64,000 nt of DNA from the NCBI GenBank assembly GCA_018287875.1, contig JAGVVL010000001.1:1984001-2048000 (forward strand). Reading direction: 5' to 3'. The notes below the pieces were generated by a model. The model was not told where the DNA came from. It made no database searches and saw nothing but the letters and a program-made list of their open reading frames with translations. Shown here one piece after another: positions 23,735-36,429 of this stretch (the first letter of the stretch is position 1; every line of letters starts with the position of its first letter). A program made the position numbers and the translations under genes. The DNA comes from Nigrospora sphaerica (lineage: Eukaryota; Ascomycota; Sordariomycetes; Amphisphaeriales; Apiosporaceae).

Positions 23735-24590
23735 TTAGAGCACGAAGACGGCCGCCAAAGACGCCATCAGCATCACCTGAACGAATCCAAAGGCGTGCTT
23801 CATGTCGGCACCAGCCGTGGGAATGGGAACCTGGCTGGCGACGGGCGTCATGTTCAGGCCTCCCGTGGGTGTAGCCGTGCCCACCATCTCGAAGTTGGCG
23901 CACGTGATGCGCGTCTTGTTGGCGAAGTGGATGACAATGCTGCGGTCGGGGATCGAGGCACCGTTGCCCTCGTTCATGGAGCCGAACTCGTCGTGGAACT
24001 TGATCTCAAAGGGGTCCGACGTGATCTTGCCGTACTTGCCGCTCAGGTCGCCAACCTGGCACGTCTCAGGGTACTTGGTGTCGCAGACGGGGTCCTCGCC
24101 GCGCAGGAAGGGATCCAGGTGGGCAGCCGTCGCGGTGCAGTTGCCATTCCCCGGGACTTTCTTGTCGTGGACGTGGTAGGCTGTGGATTCTTGTGTTAGC
24201 GACTGTTTCCCAACCACCAGGATAAACTGGGCGAAGCGAGCACTTACGGAACGGGCCGCCCTCCTTAGGCAGGTTGGACAACTTGACCGTGTAGACCAGT
24301 CCGGTGCCATTGTTGCCCGAGGCGACAGTGACGTATCCCTTGATGTTGCCATTCAGGCTGCCAGTTGCGAAGAAGGGCTGGTCCGGGAGCTTGGCGGTGC
24401 AGACCTTGCCGAGGGGGTTGTTGTTAACGACGGTGGCATTGCCCTCCTTCTGTCGCGCGACGTTAGCACGAGTCCGCTCGTTTGCTCCTTGCCCGGATAG
24501 ACGTGGCCGAGGACTTACACCCGCGACAGGCTCGGCGGCCGCGCTGCCGGCGTACGCGACAAGCACCGGGAGAAGGCTGAACAGACGCAT
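23735..24590 (-). CDS. GPI-anchored extracellular Cu-only superoxide dismutase
   Basis: Three exons (24519-24590, 24248-24449, 23735-24180) with 69- and 67-base introns encode 239 residues. Residues 1-19 form a signal peptide (MRLFSLLPVLVAYAGSAAA). The SOD domain spans about 38-190 and has four copper ligands: H94 and H96 (PYHVH), H112 (AAHLDP) and H176 (IVIHFANKT). Zinc ligands of ordinary Cu/Zn SOD are lost: the second zinc His has no counterpart, and the usual HVGD is QVGD (Q133), although the Asp remains. This pattern and the CQVGDLSGKYG stretch match the fungal Cu-only SOD family (Candida Sod4/5 type). A Pro/Thr linker, a likely omega site near GAD and a hydrophobic C-terminal tail indicate GPI anchoring. 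It probably removes superoxide at the cell surface or wall. The ATG at 24590 was chosen because it opens the signal peptide. Confidence 0.92.
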
Positions 24591-27500
24591 GGTGGGTGGT
24601 AACGAGTGAAATGATGACGGGGCGGTCAAAGCGATGGACGAGGTCGGGACACGATGTTGTTGTTTGGTGAAATGGCTTCCTAAGCGGAGGGTTGTCGTTG
24701 CACAGCCAGAGAGGAGAATTAATGGGTTGGTTTTCTTGGCAGGCCGGGTTGATAGAAAGCCGAATAAGTATGAGCGAGAGTGAGAGAGAGAGGCGGCAGC
24801 GTCTAGGCAGGCAGTGCGAAAGAACCGACTGGCTGTGAGGGAAAAGGGAGGGAGGGTACGAGTTGGAGAGGCAGCCGGAGAGGGACTTATATCTCCTCGC
24901 CTCCGCAGGGGAGGGGATGGGATGGGATGGGGTACGCAGGTAGATTAAGCAGGACCCATGTGTCTAAGACCGGGTGCGTGTCGAGCATCTGAGCATGCAA
25001 ACAAGCAAGCAAGCACTTTCAAAGACCGGACGACAAAGCAAGCCCCCTTTGGCTAGGCCCATCTCGCTTCCTGCTTGCCGGCAACCCCTGATGCCCAGGT
25101 CGCTCACTGCCCAGACACGGCGAGAGTCCCCCAGTCACTGTCAAGGCTCGCGTTGCCGTCGGTTGGAGGGGAGCGACGGTAACAGGTCGCCCCTGGTCCG
25201 TTGGTGGCGGTGTCGGTGGCGGCACAGACGCCATCGAACCTCCGCGGGTCCTTGCATGAGTCCTGCCATCTCTCGGGGTACATACAGCAAACGCGGCCTT
25301 GCCCAATGCAGACCGCTCCATGACGGCACAAAGAAAATATGACGAAGTGCCCAGTTATCTGGGCCCCCGGAGAGGGAGGGGAGAGAGGGGAGAGAGAAGA
25401 AGAGGGACGGCAGGTGGGAAACACGGCGAGGCCAATCAGAAGCCGGCAAGCCTTGCCGTTCTGGCTAAATTGGGATGACGGATGATCGCCAAGAAAAGCT
25501 TATTGGCAGCGGTGGCCCCTGGCCGCCATCAGACATCAGAAGCCGCTCCATCCGGGGCCCCTTTCTTCGCCCGTCACGAAGCCGTGCGCTTCGCCGGTTC
25601 TACCTGAAGAAGCAGTCTCGATACCGAAGCCATTGTCGGCGTTTCACGCCCTCCCATCTCGCGTTGTGGACGGCCGGCGTTTGACTCGGGAAGGCGTAGA
25701 AGAAAAAAAGGGCAGGGCAACACAGCTCCGACTACGGCTGTTTGCTTGGCTCTGTCAGCTCTAAATCTGTCCGCCCCCGAGGCTCGGCGGCATGCCCGCC
25801 CCCTTCCATTCATGCTGTGTCGTGGGCCTGGCGGCCAGAGGTAAAGGAAGCCAAGCCAGCCACGCGGGTCGCCAAGTCGAAGCCCGCAGATACTCAGCGC
25901 GCGCGAACCAACCGGCCTGCATGCAGTAGGCGAAAGGCACGCGGCGCCAACACACTGCGCCGTCCAGCGCCTACGATAAACGTGGGCTGACGGGTCACCC
26001 ATGCAGGTGGTAAGCAGCTGAGGGGGCTATGCAGGCATTCATCGTCTACCGGTGCCATCAGTGCGCCCGCACACTCGGAGAAGGCGGCAAAACCACCAAC
26101 GGAAGGAAGGGCTGCTGCAAGGGTGCGCCTGTCAGCACGCTAGAGCGAGTTCGCGCCTTCCTCACCAGAGACGGCCGCATGAGGCATGTACAGCGGACGC
26201 AGGTAGGTGTGCATGTGTGGCAGCCCCGAGTTTCTGTGGCCGTTGATTCATCCTGGATCTATCCCCTCGTGCTCTCTCTCCTCTCTCTCTCGGTCTCGCT
26301 CGCTCTTCCTCTGCCTGGTGGCCCAGTTTGGGCCCAACCCATGGGATCCATAGCCTTCTGCCTCTTTGGGATGGATAAATCCCATGATGGCTGGGGCAAT
26401 GACTGTCAAGGGGAAGCCCCGGTGCTTCTCCAGCCAGTAGCGGGGTTCTGAGGCCCGTCCGCCATGCCGATCAACCGCTGGGCTGTACGACGGCAGGGAG
26501 AGCCCAATGTAGTTGGGGCATCTTAATTTATCGCAATATGTACCTGCAGCACCGGGCCTCATCCCAAGGAAATTGCAGGCAAACAAAAAGCATCAAGAAG
26601 CTCGGTATGAGCCGCTCGCTATTGGCGCGAAACCACTGGCCCCCGTCTTCTGGGCCGCTCGACCCTGGCCGATCCCGGTTGGGCGAACGGCACAGTCGTC
26701 CGAAAGCAAGCGTGGCGTTGGCATGCGCTCACCGTTCACGGCATCCATCTGGGGGATCGCCCTGCGAATCGATACTCGTCGGTGCCTGGTTCCTGGGATG
26801 TGAAGGGCTAGCAAATCAAAATCGAGCGACGGGTAAAACCCCAACATAGCGAAATTGTGCCAAGCTGTTGGAACATCCAAACCACCGTCGGCCCGTCACG
26901 CAGTTCTCCTCCTCATCTGTCCTCCATTCCCACGGCGTGGCTGTCAATCAGCATGCGACACAAGCGAAGTCCGTCGGTCGTCGGGGCAAACCCAACGGCA
27001 TACTCGATTCACGATCGGGATCGCGACCTTTGCCTCATGCCGCTTGGTTTCACAAGCATCGGATCGACCATGTGACCATGTTTGTGCTAGCCCGCCCCCA
27101 GCGGTATGTCACTGCATGTACGTAAACACAATAGCCCAAACGTCTGGCTTGAAGGGCCATCGGAGATCTTGGAGATGGAGAGACTCGTGTTCGCATGTTT
27201 TGCAAACACAGCCAGCACTGAAATGGTATCCATCTTATCTTTTGGCACCCTTGCTTCGTCACACAGGCCTCATGCATGCTGCCACTCGATGCAGCCCGGA
27301 CTGCCCGCCCAGCTGGCGCGAGCAACCTCCTTGGCCCCTGGTCGTATCTGTGCGCACACGGCTTTCAGTAGGGGACCGGATTGCGGTTTCCCTGGCGGAG
27401 CATCGAAGAAGTCAGTAGGAAGGGCCGGCCGACAATGCAACCAGCGAAGTTTCATTCACGTGTGATGGAGGGTTCCGGGAACTGGGTCACGCTGGCGCTC

Positions 27501-28550
27501 TATCGAGGGCTCTAAGACGGACGGCCAGCGACGAGAGTGCGAGTCGGGACGGCCATGTCTTGACTCCTCCCGGGCGGTCGTGCGTGGGCTCCTCGTAGTT
27601 GAGCTCGACAAGCACATGGGTCTTTTGAGTTGTGGGGTTTGTCTCGACTGCCGTGCGCCGCAGCAACAAACCAAACGTGCCTTCACGGCACTCCTACCAG
27701 GCCGCCACTGACTCGCCATGGGAGAGATAGCACGAGACGGGCCCAGAGAGATGGTCGCATCAAGCAGTCGTGTAGTTACTTCGCGTTGCAAAGGGTCTCA
27801 AGGGAGGACCTGACGCGCATCTGCAGCTCAGCAGAGGGTGCAAAACGTTGTGATGGGTTGATGGCGTGGGATACAGACCGCACGGGCGTGAAGGCGGCGT
27901 ATCATACATAGCCCTCCGTGGCTAAAGAATCAACTTACTAACTAGTAAACGTGACCTTGGGCGGGTTTCGGGCGACCGTCGGCCCGTCGTCTTGGTCAGG
28001 ATAATGGCACTTTCGAACCATCCGAAACGAGACGGAACGACTCCGTCGCGACGAGCCAAAATATACGGACGATACGGCACGATGGGAGGGGAAGAGAAGG
28101 GCAGAAGGCTGAACACCAGCCGTGGACCTCTCATACTGCTCATCAACCAGAAGCACGGGAGGCGGGAGCAAGTCTTGGCAAGACCTACTGTCTCTCCCAC
28201 CAAACCCGGGCCTCTTCCCAGTTGCGCAGGCCCAGCCTAAGCGGAGAGCTTGGACCACCCACCTAACGCTGTAACTGGGACTGGTGACTTCCATTTACGC
28301 TTGCACTGGCCGCCGGTTTGGCTGATTGCTCCGCGACAGTGCATCGTCATCACCAGAACGACCCGACTCTTCTCCCCTGCCATCCATCTACTGTAGACTA
28401 TCGACTGTAGCCCATCGCGCCCCGGCCGGCTCCCCATCCTCCGACGCTCTCCGTCGTGAAAGCCTCCGCCAGCTGCATCAGCAAGCCATTCCGAACCCGA
28501 GCACCCATCTTCCCACGGTCTGGACCTCCGCCGGTCCCATCTCCCTCGCC
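24591..28550. other. Divergent intergenic region, about 4.0 kb
   Basis: This separates the starts of the SOD and V-ATPase subunit f genes. The first 300 bases contain the likely SOD leader and promoter. Beyond that only short frames occur. A minus frame at 27487-27669 has somewhat protein-like composition but no recognisable motif or splice partner. Confidence 0.55.
24885..24892 (-). promoter_or_regulatory. Possible TATA box of the SOD gene
   Basis: On the coding strand the sequence reads GGAGATATAAGTCC, a good TATA-like match about 295 bases before the ATG. CT-rich sequence follows near 24770-24795, where transcription could start, giving a leader of roughly 200 bases. This is inference from position and sequence. 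Confidence 0.4.
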
Positions 28551-28964
28551 ATGAAGCCCGTCGTAGGATCTATGCAAGCTTGGTCTTGGTGAGTCCCCCC
28601 CCGGGGCACCCGGCCGGCATTTCCCTTGTCCCATGGAGGAGCCGGCGCAGGCTGACCCGTGCTCTATTCGCGACGCGCAGCACCGTCATCTCCGCCTTCG
28701 CCATCATCATCCTGTCTGTCCTCGGCGGCCTCTACCGAAGCAACCACCACGAGTTCGTCGGGGGCAAGGAGGACCCGACACCATCCGAAACCCCCGAGGT
28801 GGCGGCCACCATCTTCATCGCCGTGCTCGTCTACGCGGTAAGTTGGGCAACCCGGAGGGTTCCAAACACTGGCTGATAAGCAAATGTAGGGCTTCCTGGT
28901 CTTCTGCGGTCTCCAGGGCATGCTGCACGTGCGCGAGAGCAGACGGGGGGCGATTGCGTTGTGA
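28551..28964 (+). CDS. V-type ATPase Vo subunit f (RNase K homologue)
   Basis: Three exons (28551-28588, 28681-28837, 28890-28964) with 92- and 52-base introns encode 89 residues. The order of conserved pieces fits yeast V-ATPase subunit f (YPR170W-B), the fungal relative of animal RNASEK: MKPVVG start, WSCTVISAFAIIILSVLGGL as the first membrane helix (11-30), an NHHEFVGG loop, and a second helix at about 52-75 containing LVFCGLQ. The protein is a small two-helix component of the proton-translocating Vo sector in vacuolar/endosomal membranes. Coding starts and ends agree in phase across both introns, and no single frame encodes it. It converges with the rhodopsin-like gene 783 bases downstream. 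Confidence 0.88.
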
Positions 28965-29747
28965 AGAGCGAAACTCGCAAAGAGATGTTCGTCTGCGTCG
29001 GCTGCCGCATGCAGTCTTCAACCTCGTACATTGGGCCGGGCGTTTAGGTTATCGATATTTTTTGTCGCCGGAGGGGCAGAACCGTTGTTATGGTAGTAGC
29101 TGCGCACGAGCCAGACGGGCCAGCCGGCCCTACAGAGCCCATTGCCATCGACATGAAAGCCCACCGGCGGAATGTTTCCCTCGCCGCCCGAAGGCTCGAG
29201 GTTCTAGTTTGGACTGGTACGAGGTGTCGTGTCCCCGGCTCCAGCCTTTTCCCGAGGGTGGGCAACGCTCTCGAAAGCTGTCGGGATACGGATGATGTAT
29301 ACTATGTGCAAAGGCTGGGTTATAATGAGAGGACAGTCACTCAGTGTACGCTGTTGCGTATGGCCTTGCTCCATTTGGCCCGTCTCTGGCAACGGGCTCG
29401 AATCTCGTCGCCGAGTGCTGGCTGACACACTTCCATGGCGCGATGAGGTCGCATACTCGGCGAGACCCAACTCACAGCATCCTACGGACAGCCGCGTCTC
29501 GCAAGGCCCGGGGGCCCTGCCAAGCCCTGTAAGACGGCACACGGCCCATTGCAGGGGCTCGACTTGGACGAGGCACTCGACCTCTTATGCCCAAGCCGAA
29601 TGTTGCACACAACCTGCCACACTTCGGGCGACTATGTATAATACATAGATGATTGGGCACATAGTTTCATTAAGTACCTCGTTCTACGCGAAGAATTCTC
29701 GATATCGCTGAATAGCCACAGGTATGCTGGTTCCACCTGCCCCTGGA
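28965..29747. other. Convergent intergenic region, 783 bases
   Basis: This contains the 3' ends of the subunit f and receptor genes. No additional gene or structured RNA is recognisable. Confidence 0.6.
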
Positions 29748-31319
29748 TTAGGGAGAACGGACATGAGCCCCTTGAGGCGCCGGCACCGATTGTTGTCCTT
29801 GTATGGGCAAGCTGTTCCCTGACGACAAATGGCTAGACTCGCGATCGACCGGCGTCGTGCGATAGGATTTGGATTCGAAGGTCTTCTGCACGTTGATGCC
29901 CCCGGAGTCTCGGGCCCCGCGGCTGGTGCCGCCGCCCTCGATATTGTATTGCAGGCCATCGGGGCGGTCGTGGCCTAGCTTGTCTACGCGGCGAAGGGGC
30001 TGGTTGAGCTCGATCTCGGACTCGTGAGGAGCGCGCCGCTGCGAGATGGCCGACCTGCTGTTGAAGGACGAGTCCTGCAGCTTGTCGCTCAGCTTGTGCA
30101 TGCGGACGCGCCAGCCGCCGCTCCGCGGCTTCGACCCGTACTTCCCGGTCGTCTGCTTGGTGCTGATGCCGACCTTGACAAACAGCGGCCGTAGCGTGGC
30201 GATGCAGCCGGCCATGATGCCCAGCGACGGTTCAATGACGGACCAGATGGCCGTGTCGACCGTGTCGAACAGGAAATCCGCCGTGATGCCGATCCTCTTT
30301 ACGTAGAAGATGCGTATGATCTGGGCCACCCCGGCGCTGTGGTGTGTTCGTCAGCCTGGGAACCCCCCTTTTCTGCCCCCCACCCCCTTGTTTTCCCGCG
30401 CGAGACTTACAGGATCCCCATGCCAAGCAGGATGGCGACGCCGATCTTGGTCTGCAAGCTGATGCGCACATGCCACAGCATAGCAATGGGCAGCAGAGCC
30501 AGCATCCAATCCGAAACGGCGCTCACGGCACTGTATACCACGGTCGAAATGGGGACGACATCCTTGTGCAAGCACGAGCCTTGGGCGGTGGGGTCGATAG
30601 GCCCTCGCCAAAAGTATGACGGCGGCGAGCATTGCATCGTCATCACTGAGCACACGGGTGAGGGTCAAAACGCATGGCCAACTTAAGAACAGGGCGCGGG
30701 AGAGAAGACGTACGGAAGAAGTATACGATGGAGAGGATCCAAATCAAGATAACGTTGAAGCGGATGACCCATACATGCCACGTCTCGACGGCGATACGGA
30801 GAAGGAACACTGCCACGGAGGTGCGAACAAAGGCAGCCAGCGGCGGATACAGGACTTCGCCAAGGTACCACGCCCTCACTACCACCGGCTCGGGTTAGTA
30901 AATGCCCAAAACGAGTATTTATGGAGGATAGCCAGGGTGTAACGGAGCATCGGGCGTTGCTTACGGGCCGTGGCTATGCCTTCGCGGGTCAGCTCTTTTG
31001 TGTGTTTGCCGGTGCCGCCGAGCGCAACACTGTGGACGACAATGACGCCCATGGCCGTGTATGCGCCCTGGGAGGGGAGGTCACCCGCGTCAGTCACGCT
31101 CACGCTTCTTCCGCGAACCGCCAGGTTTGGGGGGGGGGCAGAATTTACCAGCGCCAACAGCATGAACCAGTCCTCTAGCGCGATCTTGCGGATTAGGAAG
31201 ACCCTCACATAGCCGCGGAGCACGCAGACGATCCACGACAAAATGAGGAACGTGGTCTGGACGACGACGAGCTCCGTACCGTGGGGGTTAATGTCAAACC
31301 CAAGGTTCTTGCTCGCCAT
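29748..31319 (-). CDS. Rhodopsin-like seven-helix membrane protein (PTH11/SAT4-type family)
   Basis: Five exons (31149-31319, 30965-31067, 30714-30878, 30411-30645, 29748-30336) separated by 68-86-base introns encode 420 residues, all phases consistent; intron 2 has a TACTAAC branch site. The pattern is that of the large fungal rhodopsin-domain family: a first helix, the EDWFML motif entering helix 2 (49-54), a GGTGKHTKEL loop, WYLGEVLYPP before helix 4, an extracellular loop with Cys residues, SAVSDWMLALLPIAMLW in helix 5, and helices 6-7 around QIIRIFYV and VIEPSLGIMAGCIA. About 130 hydrophilic residues follow as a cytoplasmic tail rich in Ser, Arg and Gln. Members are plasma-membrane proteins, some implicated in surface or host sensing (PTH11); the ligand here is unknown. 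No extracellular CFEM domain is present. Confidence 0.88.
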
Positions 31320-34300
31320 GGTGTGCGTCCCGATGCCTGAGGGGGTGTTGTCAAGCAGGTGGGAGGATCCAGAAGACGACGATGGTGTCTGGTAAAGCCG
31401 CGGGACGAGGCAGGCCGGTGCACCGCAGACGGCTTTGGCGAGGACGTGATCAACGACAGACGGGGTGGGAGTGCCCTGTTATACATTGGAGGCGACCTTT
31501 ACTGACGGCGTCCGAGGTTTGCCGCCATCGAAGCGGTCGGATCGGAGAGGGGATGCCGATGTAACGAAGAGGGTTTCCTCTCCAGTCAGGTTCGCCCGAG
31601 GGGAGGGGACAGAGCAGAGGAACAGGTCAAAAATGACGGATGAGACAGGTCAAAGGGACCTTTTTCCTGTTGCAACATACTACTACGCCTTCTATATGTG
31701 GCGTCGCCCCTTGGCTTAGGTACATTTGGGACGCCCAGTCATGGGCGGCTGTGGTCATCCTGCCGGCCGTCCCGGCTCCGTCTCATGCGCAATCTTGATC
31801 GTGCAGGTACGTATGCAGCCATCACGGCTGACGCCAGGGGACTTGCGAAACCCCCCGGGTGGAGGGGAACGAAGGGAATGAACTGACAGATCCCCCCCCG
31901 CGGAGCGGATGGTGTCCCCGGCAGTTCCGCAAGCTCGTGGGAGGGGCACCGGGACGTAACGGGGTGTCAAATAAATTCAAGCATCCATCCCCCCTCCCCA
32001 ACCGCGGGCCGCTCCAGGAGGCAACGTGCGTGGCATGAGAGGGAAGAAGCAACGAGCGGGCCACATGTGGGATTTGGGCAGGAGGGGGGAAACAAGGGGC
32101 CGAGAGGGCAGAAATGCATCTTGCTGGGGGAGCCGGCATCTCTTCACGGACCGGACTAGCAGGTAATTGCCTACCTACTCAACTGTTTGCAACCCGACGC
32201 AGCGACGAGTTCTTATCCCCAAATATGTCCTGATGGCAGGCGCGTTTGGCCCTGGACCGGCCGGCATGGGCATGCATGCGACGCGTGGATCGTTGGGTGT
32301 GACAGAGATTTGCAATCGTACCACAAAGCGCTGAGCGGACAAAAAATGACGAAAGAAAAAGAAAAGAAAAAGAAAGAGAGCCCCGTCTAGAAGATGCCGA
32401 TGGCTGCAATGGTCATGACAAAGTTCTGGGCCGCGGCCAAAATCTCTCTCTTCCGCGATTGGCCACTCGATCGGTCCGGGGTCAGAAGAGCCCCTCCGCC
32501 CATACAACTGTTCATACGCCCGCCCACTTGTAATAAATATAATACTTTAGTAAGTGCCTATCTTACTCTTACGTTTGACAAATTTGCAAGCTCGGGTACT
32601 TCTTGCGATATCACCAAAACCCCAGATCCGACCAGCAAAACAAGGCGCCGTTGACCCGCCGACTTGATGTATGGCTAACGGCAATCTACTCGTCGGTCTC
32701 CGCGATTCCTCCCGCCCGATCGACTAGCTTTTCCGTTCCTGGCCCCTCCCGCCCTAACGCAAACGGGAGGGGGCGGGCGTTCCAAGGGTTCCCATATGCA
32801 GTATGAAAGCCGATGGTGCAGGTGACAACCTCAAAGCAGGAAGTCTGCTCACTTGAGATATGAGGTGTCGGATGCAGCGCATCCCCATCACCCCGGGAGG
32901 GGAAAAAACCGTTGGACTTATTGACAGATGGCCACCGCCACGTTTCTACCGCTGACCCTTTCCTCCCGAAACGTTTGACGGTTTGACAGGTACCGCCCCC
33001 GGGTGTCCCAATGCCCCCAGTCGCGTGAGCCCTATTCACTCGTGTTTGCCGGGACGACATTTGTGGCCGGACGGCGTCTGGGACCGACACTATTCGACGC
33101 AGCAAGCAGTAGCTTTTTCGAGCTGAAAGACTGGAGGCAAGGCGGCTAATATGCGTCGGTGGTATTTCAGACACCCGGCGAAAGAGTTTTCCAACGAAGA
33201 AATGTCCGGAGGGGCAGCACGCATTACGTTGCAAGGCCCCAGCAGTTCCGGTAGCATCGCAGGATATGGGCCGCGACCTCCCCCGGCCGGCGGCTCCTGC
33301 AGCCAGGGATGAGTCCACGGTGCGATTGGCGAGCTGAGCCATTGGGCCTTGAGACACAGTTGGTATTTTTCAAGCACCTACAAAGGTAACCATGTATGGA
33401 GGTGAGATGTATGTAGGCAGGCAGTTCGGGTGGGTACCAGTTGAGATCGCGCTGGCCTTAACGGCTTTCTCAGCGCCATTCAGCCCCGATTCCCGCATGC
33501 CGACTAGTGTCCGCTTGCCTTGTAGTTAACTAAAAGTTACCGGGGTGCCAGGGATCCCTTGAGTTGTCACTTGCAACCTGACAGGTCGTCTGGCGTTTCA
33601 ACCTCCCCTCTTCGGCTGGGCGTCTTCAACCGGCGGCAGCCAGGTTTCTCTTCCTGGCCCGTGTAGGATCAACAACGGGGATGGACAGTGTGGACTCTTA
33701 TATGGCGCGATATACGTAGTAACGGCCCTGATATTGGTTTCCGGAAGGCCGGCAGCATGATTCCGAGCAAGATCCCCCAGATGGCCCCGCGAGTGGCCTC
33801 GGATGCCTAGCTAAGTAGGTAGGCACCTAGGTAAGGTAAGTATGAACGTAGCTGACAAGGCGTGGTTGATATCGCGAGGTGCATTCGGAACCTCGTGTTT
33901 CTGGGCGTAGCTTGCTTCTTTCAAATTTGCCGCCTGACAGCCGACAAGCGAACCTGTCACTCCCGTCTGTGCAGCAAAATTGGCGCCTGTCAATCACGTG
34001 TGTCGCGTCGGTATCCAGAACGTTGGGAAGGGACGCTTCTGGGCTCCTGAATATGATAAGTCACGAAATAAGCAAATCCCGCGTCATGTTCGGGATACTG
34101 CGCCTCTAGCAGACATGTAACCAAACCGGATGCCCAGTCCGTGCGGCCGCGGGGGAAAAATTACCTGAATACAACGGCGTGTCCTCCGCGGCAATGGGAA
34201 CCCGCACAGGGATACCGCACCTGCTCGACTTCCCGCCTCCGTGAGAAGCGGGTGCCACCCGTGACCAGACCCCATCAGCTGATCCATTGGACTGGTCGTA

Positions 34301-35403
34301 ATGAGGGCCGGGACGGTGGCTTCCAAGCCGCGGCGAAGATGAAAGCGCATCCCTGCGCATCGGTTCCAAACGGGTGGGGGGCCATCACGAAAACGAGAGC
34401 GCAGGGGAAGCCAACAGTCAAGATGTTCTATGGGCGTATGGAAGTAAGCGAGGTCCAGAAGTACCTAGGTATGGTGGGCATCCCATTAGGGTTAGAGGCA
34501 TGCAGTTGAGGTGCGGCTGCCACAGCATACGTTCGCAGGCTGTACGTACCAGCTTGCGACCCACGTACGAGCAATTGACTTTTCTCGTGGCGTCACGGCT
34601 TGTTTACTTTATACACGTCACGTAGATTGAATACCTCCTTAATATATACAATGTCCATGGGCTACCCATACGTCTGTAGTACGGATTCGTAGGCTCCGGA
34701 CTAGCGTCGCCGGAAGGTGGGGATTGTCATGATTTACGTTACGGAGCCTCCCTCGGGACTCTCGGCTGGGTATGCAGGATATGAGTAGCGCGTGGAAGAT
34801 GGGCCATTGGTAAACCCTGAGAACAAACATGGCGATGCATTTACATCGTTGTATCTGAGCACTTTGCATTGAGAAAGTGCCTGCTTAGTTGGATTCGACA
34901 TCGGCAGGACAGGCCACGGGTTACGAACGGAGTTGTGCGAGCAAGACATCGGAGCATTTTCCGGACAGTCACAAGTAAATAAAACACCGGACTGCACCTT
35001 CTCGAATTGGGACACCAACAGAGATGCAAAGGGCCCGGCCAGATCGTGATTGCCTTTGGTTCCTGGATGACGGCTGGATAGGAGCTTTAGGTCCTGACAC
35101 GGAGCCTCTCAACGCCCTGAAAAGCGGCTCTTCGCGTGGGCAGGAGCAGCGTAGTGATGTCATTGACCCATCACCATGTACAACATCGAACAGCATCGAG
35201 CCCGTACGGTAGACAATGATGGGATTACGCGCCAAATCCCAAACTCCCTTCCGCTTTTCCGTCCTGGGGTATATAAGGAACAAGACGTGTCACAGATCGT
35301 CGACTACTAGATCCATTCCAATCCACATCCAGACCTCACGCAACCTTCACCTGAAACCGTAGGCATCTGGTACAACACCACTCACAGCACCCCCAACGAG
35401 ACC
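31320..35403. other. Divergent intergenic region, about 4.1 kb
   Basis: This lies between the starts of the receptor and dehydrogenase genes. A 223-codon minus frame at 32686-33357 is the only sizeable one; it shows no motif and no membrane or repeat structure, and I do not call it. GGTA/TACC-type motifs cluster at 33816-33840 and 34461-34471. A TATA box for the downstream gene is at 35270. Confidence 0.55.
35270..35277 (+). promoter_or_regulatory. TATA box of the short-chain dehydrogenase gene
   Basis: TATATAAG lies 134 bases before the ATG, followed by a C/A-rich leader (TCCACATCCAGACCTCACG) of the kind seen in highly expressed fungal genes. This suggests strong or inducible expression; no expression data are available here. 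Confidence 0.65.
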
Positions 35404-36429
35404 ATGGCCGATGAAAAGCTCCAGTCCGGTACGCACTCTCTTTCCCACCGGAACACGTTGACCAGCTACTGATTCGGCATCACAGGCTACAAGCCGCCCG
35501 TCAGCCACCAGGACTTCCCTGGAAAGGAGCACAAGCTGCCGACGGAGGCGCTCTACGACCAGCTGCCCGACTACAAGGGCGGCTACGAGAAGTACAAGGC
35601 GGCCGGCAAGCTCAAGGGCAAGCGTGCCATCATTACGGGCGGCGACTCGGGTATCGGCCGCGCAACCGCCATCCTCTTCGCTCAGGAGGGCGCCGACTCG
35701 CTGATTGCCTACCTGCCCGACGAGCAGAAGGACGCCGAGGAGACCAAGAAGATTGTCGAGTCGCACGGCCAGAAATGCCACCTGTTCGCCACGGACCTCC
35801 GGGACCGCGCCAACTGCCAGAAGGTTGTGGACGAGGCCCTTAAGACCATGGGCGGCATCGAAATCCTCTTCAACAACGCCGCCTTCCAGATGATCAAGTC
35901 GGACATCTTTGAGCTCTCCGAGTATGTTGCCGTCGTTGTCGCTTCGGCCCCGCCGGTGCGGGCGCGGTGAGAGGTTGCTAACCATTGTTACAACCACAGG
36001 GAGCAGTGGATCAAGACGTTCGACACCAACATCCACCCGTACTTCTTCCTCGCCAAGTACGCGCTGCCGCACATGAAGGCGGGCGCCGCCATCATCAACA
36101 ACGCCAGCATCAACGCCTACATCGGCCGCCCCGACCTTCTCGACTACACGGCGACCAAGGGCGCCATCGTGTCCTTCACGCGCGGTCTCAGCAACCAGTT
36201 CGTCCACAAGGGCATCCGCGTCAACGCCGTCGCTCCCGGCCCAGTGTGGACCCCCCTCGTGCCCTCGACCATGACCGACGAGGCCCAGGAGCAGTTCACG
36301 GCCCCCATGGGCCGCCCCTCGCAGCCGAGCGAAATTGCCACGTGCGTCGTCTTCCTGGCCTCGGCCGACAGCTCCTCCATCAGCGGCCAGGCGATCCACT
36401 GCAACGGTGGCACTATCGTGAACGGCTAA
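35404..36429 (+). CDS. Short-chain dehydrogenase/reductase, general-stress-protein-39-like
   Basis: Three exons (35404-35428, 35486-35921, 36000-36429) with 57- and 78-base introns encode 296 residues. The NAD(P)-binding motif TGGDSGIG is at 59-66, NNAAF follows the central strand, and the catalytic residues are S190, Y203 and K207 (YTATK). A C-terminal GGTIVNG ends the fold. The roughly 50-residue N-terminal extension (PPVSHQDFPGKEHKL) before the Rossmann fold is typical of the bacterial YhdF/GSP39-like branch and its fungal relatives, usually annotated as stress-related oxidoreductases; the substrate is not known. The protein is probably cytosolic. Exon 1 has only 25 bases, and the start is supported by phase and by the TATA box upstream. 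It converges with the coiled-coil gene. Confidence 0.93.

Noticed and set aside
23279..24199. 306-codon plus-strand frame opposite the SOD gene
   Set aside because: It runs through the CT/CG microsatellite and mirrors SOD exon 3; no independent support.
29380..29430. tRNA-like box B sequence (GGCTCGAATCTCG)
   Set aside because: No matching box A, acceptor stem or cloverleaf could be drawn around it.
34487..34496. TTAGGGTTAG, resembling telomere repeat
   Set aside because: Only about one and a half units; chance occurrence is likely.
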